From Lachnospiraceae bacterium UBA3386 (lineage in GTDB: Bacteria > Bacillota > Clostridia > Lachnospirales > Lachnospiraceae), in the NCBI GenBank assembly GCA_002358875.1, contig DEPS01000038.1, positions 1 to 6,187 of the forward strand: DNA of 6,187 nucleotides. Reading direction: 5' to 3'. The notes under the pieces were generated by a model, which was not told where the DNA came from, did not search any database, and saw only the letters and a list, made by a program, of their open reading frames with translations. The position numbers and the translations under genes were made by a program. Of the stretch, positions 1 to 5,586 are shown in pieces. Each line of letters begins with the position of its first letter. The stretch's first letter is position 1.

Positions 1-37
1 GTGTCAATGCCCTATGTCGGGCAAGCCTCATTTCTAC
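1..37 (-). CRISPR. Terminal repeat of a first CRISPR array
   Basis: This 37-nt unit is identical to the repeats of the second array at 5803-6169. Unique AT-rich sequence follows it, so it is the edge of an array that extends left of the window. The repeat is perfect and faces the cas genes across an AT-rich leader-like stretch, so I infer that it is the leader-proximal repeat and that the array is transcribed leftward (minus strand). In that direction it contains the stem GCCC-GACATA-GGGC, then the 8-nt ATTGACAC. No spacer of this array is visible. Confidence 0.92.
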
Positions 38-70
38 CCTGCCTTTTAATTGGAATGTTTTATCAAAAAT

Positions 71-100
71 TTTATATCGTTATTACGATATTTCTCGCAA
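71..100 (-). promoter_or_regulatory. Possible leader promoter for the left array
   Basis: On the minus strand TTGCGA (95-100) and TATAAA (71-76) are separated by 18 nt, giving a reasonable sigma-A promoter that would start transcription about 25-30 nt before the first repeat. The spacer contains a perfect inverted repeat, ATATCGT-TATT-ACGATAT (74-91), which could bind a regulator or a leader-bending protein. Position and orientation fit a CRISPR leader promoter, but in such AT-rich DNA a chance match is possible. Confidence 0.4.
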
Positions 101-205
101 TTTGATTTTTTCCACCATTCCCCACAAGCAATCATAAAATCCAAATAATTATGCTTCTTTTCCACCACTTCTTGCCTGTAATCTGGCGAAAAAATGGAGT
201 CATCA

Positions 206-337
206 CCCACTTTTGAAACAATACAACAATAGCGAAAATAGCTAAATTATAGCCATTTAATTATCTGTTAATTTAGGTTTTTGCAGGTATTTTATTGAAT
301 ATTCTGCAAAATACGCAAAACAGGGGTCAAAAGTGGG
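206..337. repeat. Widely spaced 11-bp inverted repeat in the leader
   Basis: CCCACTTTTGA at 206-216 is the exact reverse complement of TCAAAAGTGGG at 327-337. The arms bracket a very AT-rich interior that holds two smaller inverted repeats (242-276 and 279-320), so the whole block could fold into a branched structure. No function can be assigned. Confidence 0.5.
279..320. repeat. AT-rich imperfect hairpin
   Basis: TTTTGC (279-284) pairs with GCAAAA (315-320), and GTATTTT (287-293) pairs with AAAATAC (308-314), with a 2-nt AG bulge and a 14-nt loop. That gives 13 base pairs. No T-run follows on either side, so a classical terminator is unlikely. It may be a leader structure or a protein-binding site. 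Confidence 0.5.
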
Positions 338-481
338 CAGAAGGCGAATTGTATTTTTTAGGGTACAATTTTCAGAGGCAATCTACTCTTTTATTATAAC
401 CTATCCGAAGTAATAAGCAACGCTAATCATAAACAATTATCCGTGCATATTTCGTTTCTGCAATTTCAAGGAACAGATAAT

Positions 482-532
482 CAGACATGGAAGTGTCTGC
501 ATGTCAGAAATACCGGCACGAATAATTGCCGG
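482..532. repeat. Two adjacent perfect hairpins 3' of cas1
   Basis: CAGACA-tggaag-TGTCTG (482-499) and CCGGCA-cgaataat-TGCCGG (513-532) are two perfect 6-bp stem-loops 13 nt apart. An alternative pairing, GACATG with CATGTC, overlaps the first. Together with the larger hairpin at 544-589 they form a compact structured block that either strand could transcribe. It could be a 3' end structure or a small RNA, and nothing in the sequence decides between them. Confidence 0.45.
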
Positions 533-543
533 AGATGAGAAAC

Positions 544-595
544 GCCGGGGATATCGGCGCGCATTTAAGGCCGCCTGAACATCCCCGGCTTTTCT
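544..595 (+). terminator. GC-rich hairpin with T-tract, probable terminator
   Basis: GCCGGGGAT (544-552) pairs with ATCCCCGGC (581-589), a 9-bp stem, and an inner GGCG/CGCC pairing can extend it. On the plus strand TTTTCTT follows directly, the arrangement of a rho-independent terminator. On the minus strand the hairpin begins 22 nt after the cas1 stop codon and is followed by the poorer GTTTCTC. It may therefore end the cas2-cas1 transcript, insulate it from opposing transcription, or both. Confidence 0.55.
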
Positions 596-611
596 TGATT
601 GAATAATAATC

Positions 612-1122
612 TTACTGTTGTGTGCTATGCACTTCGCCTTCTTTTCGTTTTCCGTCACCATTTTCAAGGAGACGGAACGGTATGTATGGTTCATTTTTCT
701 GGATAGCGCGGCGGAGCAGGGACGCCTGCTGTTTCATCCTGTTCCGGAAGGAGGAATCGCCTGCGGCGCTGTTGCGGCCAGTCATCCAGCGTTCGTACTC
801 GCGGCAGAATGTTTTATATCCATCTTCATTTAGAATAACGCGGCCATCCTCTTCCGTCTCGAAATCAAAGCTTCCAAGCATCTTTTTGTTGAAAAGAAGG
901 AGGACAAGCCGATCGACGACGGGCTGGCGGAATTCTTCCACCAAATCCAGGGCGAGGGATTTCCTGCCGTAACGGATGCCGTGCAGGAAGCCGAGGTAAG
1001 GCTCAAAGGATTCCGCTTCCAGGATGCTGCAGGCCTCACGCGTCAGGAAGGTGTAGGCGAGGCTCAGGATCACGTTCACCGAATCCTTTGGCGGCCTGCT
1101 CCTTCAAGTATAAAACTGACAT
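612..1122 (-). pseudogene. cas1: cas1, internally deleted and frameshifted
   Basis: Cas1 is the metal-dependent integrase that, with Cas2, inserts new spacers. On the minus strand the gene begins at ATG 1122 behind AGGAGG and reads MSVLYLKEQ, a typical Cas1 N-terminus. At about 1100 it jumps to another frame reading RSRPPKDSVNVILSLAY, the conserved entry into the Cas1 C-terminal domain, and continues to the TAA at 612. The C-terminal part keeps the GFLH histidine and the LALDLVEEFR acidic residues, but the region carrying the first catalytic glutamate is gone. The family is usually about 330 residues and about 170 remain, so roughly 450-500 bp are missing (my estimate). The 155-codon frame 612-1079 could only start at a GTG without a ribosome binding site. 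Activity is very unlikely. Sampled GC is near 55-60%, higher than in the restriction genes. Confidence 0.9.
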
Positions 1123-1126
1123 ACTT

Positions 1127-1132
1127 CCTCCT
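1127..1132 (-). promoter_or_regulatory. Ribosome binding site of the broken cas1
   Basis: The minus strand reads AGGAGG, then AAGT, then the ATG at 1122-1120. This perfect Shine-Dalgarno core, 15 nt beyond the cas2 stop codon, identifies the original cas1 start and shows that the 5' end of the gene survives although the body is deleted. Confidence 0.75.
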
Positions 1133-1147
1133 ATGCCATATCCTGGT

Positions 1148-1432
1148 CTACAGGACGATGACTTCATCCCGTTTATATTTCCCGTTTTTGAGTTCTGTTC
1201 CGATCACGCGCGTCCTTTTCTCACAGTTCTGACAGATTTCATAAATCCGTATGCTTCCTTCCTCAACGCAGTCCATGAGCCGTATCAGTTTGGAATATAT
1301 TTCCCTGTATCTGGTCTTGTCGAGGCTACATTCAAAGACGCTGTACTGCACCCGGATTCCGTAGTTCTCCAGCTCTTTCGCGATTTTACGCCGGAGCTTG
1401 TTGCTCGTGATGTCGTAGCTGATGAGGTACAT
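1148..1432 (-). CDS. cas2: CRISPR-associated endoribonuclease/adaptation protein Cas2
   Basis: Cas2 forms a dimer that bridges two Cas1 dimers in the spacer-integration complex. The protein of about 94 residues has the family's normal length and fold signature: a first strand MYLISYDI with the conserved YD pair (D7), then YGIRVQYSVFEC, and a C-terminal strand ending in DEVIVL. It appears intact. ATG 1432 is chosen because GAAGGA lies 8 nt upstream; a GTG one codon earlier (1435) is the alternative. The start overlaps an upstream stop as TGATG, suggesting that cas2 was once translationally coupled to a preceding gene. It lies upstream of cas1 on the same strand, 25 nt apart, the reverse of the usual cas1-cas2 order. 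With Cas1 broken it probably has no adaptation partner here. Confidence 0.95.
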   Translation of the reverse strand: MYLISYDITSNKLRRKIAKELENYGIRVQYSVFECSLDKTRYREIYSKLIRLMDCVEEGSIRIYEICQNCEKRTRVIGTELKNGKYKRDEVIVL

Positions 1433-1488
1433 CACTTATTTCCTTCAATGACTTTTTTATTTCCGGAGCCTCCGCCGTCGCAGTCCGG
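1432..1488 (-). other. Possible 3' tail of a lost gene upstream of cas2
   Basis: On the minus strand an 18-codon frame (PDCDGGGSGNKKVIEGNK) ends in a TGA whose last base is the A of the cas2 ATG. Overlapping TGATG junctions are typical inside operons, so this may be the remnant C-terminus of a former cas gene. It is bounded upstream by TAA (1489-1491), and it is too short to recognise, so a chance frame is equally possible. Confidence 0.25.
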
Positions 1489-1540
1489 TTATTGAAAGGT
1501 ATCGCCAGCAATCATTCCTTCTCTTGACAATAATCGGCAC

Positions 1541-1570
1541 AGATTATGAGAGTTTAAGCAATGAAGACAA
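1541..1570 (-). promoter_or_regulatory. Weak candidate promoter for cas2
   Basis: On the minus strand TTGTCT (1565-1570) and TAATCT (1541-1546) are 18 nt apart, about 110 nt upstream of cas2. The match is mediocre. If cas2 was formerly downstream of another gene, its original promoter would be gone and this could be incidental. Confidence 0.25.
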
Positions 1571-1605
1571 AAAGTAAGATACTGAATACAGATTTCCAAA
1601 AAGTG

Positions 1606-1634
1606 TTGAATTTTTGCAATGCAAAAATTATAAT
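1606..1634 (+). promoter_or_regulatory. Sigma-A promoter of the restriction-modification operon
   Basis: TTGAAT (1606-1611) and a perfect TATAAT (1629-1634) are separated by the optimal 17 nt. The expected start of transcription is near 1641, only about 14 nt before the ATG at 1655, so the message starts almost at its GGAGG ribosome binding site. The spacer is filled by a palindrome (1609-1629), implying control at initiation. Confidence 0.8.
1609..1629. promoter_or_regulatory. Palindromic operator between -35 and -10
   Basis: AATTTTTGC (1609-1617) and GCAAAAATT (1621-1629) are perfect 9-bp inverted arms around AAT. The element overlaps the 3' end of the -35 box, fills the spacer and touches the first base of the -10 box. 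A bound protein would block RNA polymerase. The obvious candidate is the ribbon-helix-helix product of the first gene, as dimers of that family bind short inverted repeats in their own promoters. The pairing is inferred. Confidence 0.6.
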
Positions 1635-1654
1635 ACAGTTTGGAGGATATTACG

Positions 1655-1843
1655 ATGGCAAATGTTGGGCGTCCCAGAGGCGATAATAATAAAGACTACA
1701 ATTACACCATCCGTATGGATGAAACGACAAAAAATCGATTGGAAACATATTGCGAAAAAATGGGGGTGCCAAAGTCTACGGCAATACGCAAAGCAATATG
1801 GCTCCTGTCAGGGGAGACTGAAGCGGAAAGGGCGGGCAAGTAA
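1655..1843 (+). CDS. Small ribbon-helix-helix DNA-binding protein, probable operon regulator
   Basis: This 62-residue protein fits the ribbon-helix-helix (Arc/CopG/MetJ) fold. A basic N-terminal arm (NVGRPRG) is followed by a beta strand at residues 16-23 (NYTIRMDE), a first helix at about 24-36 (TTKNRLETYCEKM), a turn GVPKS, and a second helix at about 40-51 (KSTAIRKAIWLL). Such proteins dimerise and place the paired strands in the major groove. ATG 1655 is chosen because GGAGG (1642-1646) lies 8 nt upstream; a TTG at 1640 would overlap that site. Its stop overlaps the next start by one base (TAATG), so it is coupled to the nuclease gene. As the first gene behind a promoter with a central palindrome, it is likely an autorepressor controlling restriction. 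An antitoxin-like role cannot be excluded. Confidence 0.85.
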   Translation: MANVGRPRGDNNKDYNYTIRMDETTKNRLETYCEKMGVPKSTAIRKAIWLLSGETEAERAGK

Positions 1844-2925
1844 TGGGGATAAATGAAGACAAGCCGGATAGCCGGAAAAATGATACGGCAGGTTTCTCGG
1901 ATATGCATAACAAAAGGTTTGCGCATTACGACTCCGCCATAAACAACAAAAATGCTATGGAAAAAAAGATGGCGGAACGTGCCCGTCAATACGCCGCAAG
2001 GATTAAAGAATATACACGCTCCACTTACAACGAGACCGAAGTACGCGTTGAGTTTGTCAATCCTTTCTTTAAAGCACTCGGATGGGATGTGGATAACGAG
2101 GCTGGTCTTCCACAGCATTTACGTGAAGTAACTCATGAGGCAACTGTTCTCGTGGAGGAAGATGGCCGGCAGCGGAGCAAAAAACCGGACTACAGCTTTC
2201 GCGTAGGAACAGAAATACTATTCTTTCTGGAAACGAAAAAGCCCTCTGTAGATATTACGGTGGACAGCGCACCTGCGTTTCAGCTTCGGAGATATGGATG
2301 GAGCGGAAACCTGAAAATCTCTGTGTTGACGAATTTCGCCGACTTGTATATCTATGATTGTTCCGTGCGCCCGGTCGAAAGCGATGATGTGGGTGTGGCT
2401 CTTATTGCTCATTATTCCTTTACAGAATATGAAGAAAAATATGATGAGATCTACTCGCTGCTTTCAAAAGAGTCGGTCCTCTCCGGATCCTTTGCCGAGA
2501 GGTTTGAAACTGTCCGTGGAGCATTCCGGCGGGAGCCATTTGATGAATATTTTCTGAAACAGATCAAAATGTGGCGTCTTAATCTTGGTGCAGATATCAG
2601 GCGAAATGTGCCCACCATAGATGAAGACACCCTAAATATCAGTGTTCAGAGGATCCTGAATCGTATTATTTTCCTTCGCATATGCGAGGATCGAAGTTTT
2701 GAGCAGTACGAAACTTTGAAACAGACAGGGACTTATGAATCTTTGAAACAACTTTTCACTGCTGCCGACCAGAAATACGACTCCGGCCTGTTTGAGGTTC
2801 TGAAAGAAGATCAGATCACTGTTTCCGATGATGTTCTTCTGACTATTTTTCGTGATCTTTATTATCCGAATAATTCGTATGAATTCAGCGTGGTGGATCC
2901 GTTTATTATCGGACAAATTGTTTGA
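1843..2925 (+). CDS. Type IIG restriction enzyme, N-terminal nuclease and helical part (truncated)
   Basis: This 360-residue protein matches the front third of Eco57I-class type IIG enzymes, which cut DNA beside an asymmetric site and carry nuclease, methyltransferase and recognition domains in one chain. After a poorly conserved leader (1-42) comes the HsdR_N-like PD-(D/E)xK nuclease: E70 in TEVRVEFVNPFF, PD at 115-116 (KKPDYSF), E130-T-K132 in FFLETKK, and the QLRRYGWS motif at 147-154. A helical linker (about 200-345) ends in YEFSVVDPFIIGQI, which in intact relatives leads straight into the methyltransferase domain. Here it meets V-stop. There is no methyltransferase motif. ATG 1843 overlaps the upstream stop (coupling); ATG 1957 (MEKKMAER) starts nearer the conserved part but lacks a ribosome binding site. 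Nuclease residues are intact, yet without recognition and cofactor domains independent activity is doubtful. Confidence 0.85.
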   Translation: MGINEDKPDSRKNDTAGFSDMHNKRFAHYDSAINNKNAMEKKMAERARQYAARIKEYTRSTYNETEVRVEFVNPFFKALGWDVDNEAGLPQHLREVTHEATVLVEEDGRQRSKKPDYSFRVGTEILFFLETKKPSVDITVDSAPAFQLRRYGWSGNLKISVLTNFADLYIYDCSVRPVESDDVGVALIAHYSFTEYEEKYDEIYSLLSKESVLSGSFAERFETVRGAFRREPFDEYFLKQIKMWRLNLGADIRRNVPTIDEDTLNISVQRILNRIIFLRICEDRSFEQYETLKQTGTYESLKQLFTAADQKYDSGLFEVLKEDQITVSDDVLLTIFRDLYYPNNSYEFSVVDPFIIGQIV

Positions 2926-3928
2926 TCATAAGGCCAAATATAATACTTATACCGCAGATACACTCAGCGCTTCTCCGTGGACTTTTATACCCGGGCAAAT
3001 TACCGACCGGCTTGCCGCGCTCAAGGAACAATGCAGTCCCCTCAGCGACTTAGCCCGGATCTTCGTCGGTGTGCAGACGAGTAATGATAAGGTGTATATC
3101 GTTACAGCTGATGATGAAGATGCAAACTATGTCTACTTCCACGACAAAAACGGAGCGGGCAGAAAGGCGGAAAAGGGTATACTGCGCAAGAGCATTTATG
3201 ACGCCCGCCTGCAAAAGTATCATGCAATCCACCCTAATAGCTATATTATTTTCCCGTATTACAACAAGGACGGTAAGCCCCGGCTGATAGATGTCGAAAT
3301 CATGCGTTCTGAGTATCCGTGTGTCTTTGAGTATCTTACTGCCTTTAAAGAAGAATTGGATCGCCGCAAAATGACACAGCCAAGAACCGATCACAATTGG
3401 TATGCCTATGGGCGCAGTCAGAGTCTGGCACGTTTCTTAAGCGGTGAACACCTGATTTGGCCTGTGCTTTCTCTTGATTCGAACTATGTGTACGACAATG
3501 ACCTTGTCGTGTTTACAGGTGGTGGAAACGGACCGTTCTACGGCATTGAAATGAAAGCCGCTGCAGCTGAGTCAATATTCTACATCCAGGCACTGTTAAA
3601 TCATTGGCTGATGGAGCTTCTCGTCAAAAACAGCGCCAGCATTTTCCGCGGCGGATACTATTCCCATGGAAAGCAGTTCATTGCCGGACTGCCGATTCGC
3701 AGGATTGATTTTTCAAGCGAATCACAGAAAACCATTCATGATCGGATTGTAGAAAAGGTGCATCAGATAGAGAGACTGAACGTTCGTATGAACGAGGCGC
3801 AAAACTCTGCCTCAAAAAGAGCGATCGAGCGTGCTGTCGAAGCTGCGCAGAGCGAGCTGTCTTCCATGATAGATGGCTTGTACGGCGTGGAAGGCATGTG
3901 GAGGATTGATACAGATGAAGGCAATTGA
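2852..3928 (+). CDS. Type IIG restriction enzyme, C-terminal target-recognition part (frame-shifted fragment)
   Basis: The frame gives up to 358 residues, but homology-like sequence begins only at about residue 24 (position 2921 onward): DHKAKYNTYTADTLSASPW, the usual entry to the TaqI-like C-terminal specificity domain. Further signatures are FVGVQTSNDKVY (71-82), HLIWPVLSLDSNYVY (200-214), FTGGGNGPFYGI (221-232), and FRGGYYSHGKQFIAGLPIRR (265-284). A long helix (about 295-345), probably coiled-coil, follows. The domain would contact the target bases. The first 23 residues are the preceding gene's DNA read in the +1 frame, so GTG 2852 and ATG 2879 are formal starts only; neither has a ribosome binding site. 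Most likely this is the detached tail of the same RM gene. Expression by coupling or recoding at 2920-2925 is possible but unproven. Confidence 0.75.
   Translation: MIFIIRIIRMNSAWWIRLLSDKLFDHKAKYNTYTADTLSASPWTFIPGQITDRLAALKEQCSPLSDLARIFVGVQTSNDKVYIVTADDEDANYVYFHDKNGAGRKAEKGILRKSIYDARLQKYHAIHPNSYIIFPYYNKDGKPRLIDVEIMRSEYPCVFEYLTAFKEELDRRKMTQPRTDHNWYAYGRSQSLARFLSGEHLIWPVLSLDSNYVYDNDLVVFTGGGNGPFYGIEMKAAAAESIFYIQALLNHWLMELLVKNSASIFRGGYYSHGKQFIAGLPIRRIDFSSESQKTIHDRIVEKVHQIERLNVRMNEAQNSASKRAIERAVEAAQSELSSMIDGLYGVEGMWRIDTDEGN
3899..3905 (+). promoter_or_regulatory. Ribosome binding site deciding the methyltransferase start
   Basis: TGGAGGA lies 9 nt upstream of ATG 3915. It supports that start over an ATG at 3873, which would add 14 residues lying entirely within the overlapping gene and without family character. 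Confidence 0.7.
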
Positions 3929-5531
3929 TGGATATGACAAACTGCGCGGAGGATACTATACACCCGCAGGGATAGCTGATTTTATTGTTCTCTGGGCTTT
4001 GCGGGATGTAAACGACACAGTGCTGGAGCCCAGTTGCGGTGACGGCAGTTTCCTTGCGTCAATTCGGAGGAGGCGCTCATGCTTTCCTTACGCTTCAGAT
4101 GAAAAAGTAACAGGCGTTGAACTGGATACTGCCGAAGCGGCTAAAGCAAAAACACATGGATATTCAGTAGTAAATGGCGATTATTTCACCTACTATCGTG
4201 ATTTTATAGAGGGGAAGACGGCCTATGATGTCATCGTCGGAAATCCCCCTTTCATTCGTTATCAAAATTTTGACGAACGATATAGAACAGTTGCTTTCGA
4301 CCTGATGAAAAAGCACGGATTCCACCCGAACAGGCTCACTAACATCTGGCTGCCATTTTTGCTTTTGTCCTGCGAGGCTTTAAGCCATGATGGAAGAATT
4401 GGCATGGTTATTCCAGCCGAATTGTTCCAGGTAGATTACGCCGCTGAAGCCAGAAACTATCTGAGCAGCCATTTTGAATCGCTCACAATCGTCACTTTCA
4501 AACGCCTGGTATTTGAAGATATCCAGCAGGAGGTTGTACTGCTTCTCGGCGAGAAAGAATCCGCGCGTAAGGGCATCCGCGTTGTAGAATTGGAGGATTC
4601 AGAGGAATTAATCCATCACGGTTTGTCATGCCTTAACAAAGCGGAAACTAAAGCCCTGGATCATAGCAGTGATAAATGGGTGAAATACTACTTGTCTAAC
4701 GAAGAATTGCAGATCCTGCGCACGCTGAATGCCGATAGCAGGATCACCGATGCCACTGACCTGTATGAAGTAAACGTGGGCTTAGTCAGCGGCGAAAATG
4801 ATTTCTTCCTGTCTGATTGGGACAGCGCCGTTGCGCGGGATCTTCAGGACGAAATGAAACCGATCATTAGTCGCGCAGAACAGGTAAAAGGGATTAATCT
4901 GTCAAAAGAAGAGTATCAACAGTTGAGAGACTCGGGAAAAAAGGTGTCTATTTTTATGCCGGGTGACCGACCGCTGGATCAGCTCAGTGAGAGTGCACGG
5001 CGGTATATTTCCTGGGGAGAGCAGCAAAACTTTAATAAAAACTACAAATGCCGTATCAGGAAGAGATGGTATGTTGTTCCTTCTTCTTGGATAGCAGACG
5101 CTTTCTTAATCAGACAGGCGAACCTCTACCCCAAAATGATACTTAATCCTATCGGTGCACTGGTTACCGACACTCTGCACAAAGTACGCTTTTTAGAAGG
5201 GGTTGACCGAAATGCGGTTGCATGCGCTTTTCTGAACACATATACGCTTGCTCTGAGTGAAACCCTCGGCAGGAGCTATGGAGGTGGAGTTTTGACTTTT
5301 GAGCCTGGTGAGATGCGCAGGATGCGAATACCCATGAAAGGTTCGGAAAAACTGGATATCCGTAAAATCGACGCGCTTCAGAGAATGGGTAAATACGAGG
5401 AGATCCTCAGTTATACTGACTCGATCCTTCTTACGGATGGTCTCGGCTTAAGCAGGCAAGATGTAGATCTGCTCCACTCCATATGGAACAAAATGAGAAA
5501 CCGGCGCTTATTACGAAAACAAAGCGTCTGA
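3915..5531 (+). CDS. Stand-alone N6-adenine DNA methyltransferase, Eco57I/PaeR7I-like
   Basis: This 538-residue enzyme would transfer a methyl group from S-adenosylmethionine to the N6 of adenine in a specific site. Motifs appear in gamma-class order: X, GGYYTP (12-17); I, LEPSCGDGSFL (37-47), binding the cofactor; II, GVELD (67-71); III, NGDYF (87-91); catalytic IV, NPPF (110-113). The C-terminal part is a TaqI-like recognition domain, with YEVNVGLVSGENDFFLS near residue 285 and RKRWYVVPSSW near 383. The length matches M.Eco57I and M.PaeR7I (about 530-545). It overlaps the preceding gene by 14 bases and uses an internal GGAGG. I see no lesion. In Eco57I-type systems such an enzyme protects both strands beside a bifunctional RM enzyme. 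With the RM gene broken, it may now act as a solitary methylase. Confidence 0.93.
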   Translation: MKAIDGYDKLRGGYYTPAGIADFIVLWALRDVNDTVLEPSCGDGSFLASIRRRRSCFPYASDEKVTGVELDTAEAAKAKTHGYSVVNGDYFTYYRDFIEGKTAYDVIVGNPPFIRYQNFDERYRTVAFDLMKKHGFHPNRLTNIWLPFLLLSCEALSHDGRIGMVIPAELFQVDYAAEARNYLSSHFESLTIVTFKRLVFEDIQQEVVLLLGEKESARKGIRVVELEDSEELIHHGLSCLNKAETKALDHSSDKWVKYYLSNEELQILRTLNADSRITDATDLYEVNVGLVSGENDFFLSDWDSAVARDLQDEMKPIISRAEQVKGINLSKEEYQQLRDSGKKVSIFMPGDRPLDQLSESARRYISWGEQQNFNKNYKCRIRKRWYVVPSSWIADAFLIRQANLYPKMILNPIGALVTDTLHKVRFLEGVDRNAVACAFLNTYTLALSETLGRSYGGGVLTFEPGEMRRMRIPMKGSEKLDIRKIDALQRMGKYEEILSYTDSILLTDGLGLSRQDVDLLHSIWNKMRNRRLLRKQSV

Positions 5532-5554
5532 AAAATTCCATCAAGATTTTTCTT

Positions 5555-5586
5555 AAGCATTCCCGTCAAATCGGGAATGCTTTTTA
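5555..5586 (+). terminator. Rho-independent terminator of the restriction-modification operon
   Basis: AAGCATTCCCG (5555-5565) and CGGGAATGCTT (5572-5582) form a perfect 11-bp stem around the loop TCAAAT; the 3' arm runs into a T-tract (5581-5585). It lies 23 nt after the methyltransferase stop codon and closes the operon before the second CRISPR array. The minus-strand flank lacks a T-run, so it acts mainly in the plus direction. Confidence 0.92.

Larger units (their letters stand above)
38..611. other. Non-coding AT-rich leader and intergenic region
   Basis: This 574-nt stretch has no credible gene; the short frames crossing it have no ribosome binding site and no recognisable protein. The left part (38-380) is very AT-rich, as CRISPR leaders are, and holds several inverted repeats: 74-91, 242-276, 206-337, 279-320 and 347-370. 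The right part (480-590) is more GC-rich and carries three consecutive hairpins just beyond the cas1 stop. I infer a leader for the left-hand array followed by the 3' end region of the cas transcript. Confidence 0.6.

Noticed and set aside
437..694. Minus-strand 85-codon frame after cas1
   Set aside because: It overlaps the cas1 3' end in another frame, runs through three hairpins, and has no recognisable domain.
1088..1495. Plus-strand 135-codon frame opposite cas2
   Set aside because: It is antisense to cas2, which is clearly recognised on the other strand.
1614..1856. Plus-strand 80-codon frame starting MQCKNYNT
   Set aside because: It starts inside the operator, upstream of the predicted transcription start, and overlaps the well-supported RHH gene in another frame.
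3873..3914. Longer N-terminus for the methyltransferase (MACTAWK...)
   Set aside because: The 14 extra residues have no ribosome binding site and lie wholly in the preceding gene, whereas ATG 3915 has GGAGG at good spacing.
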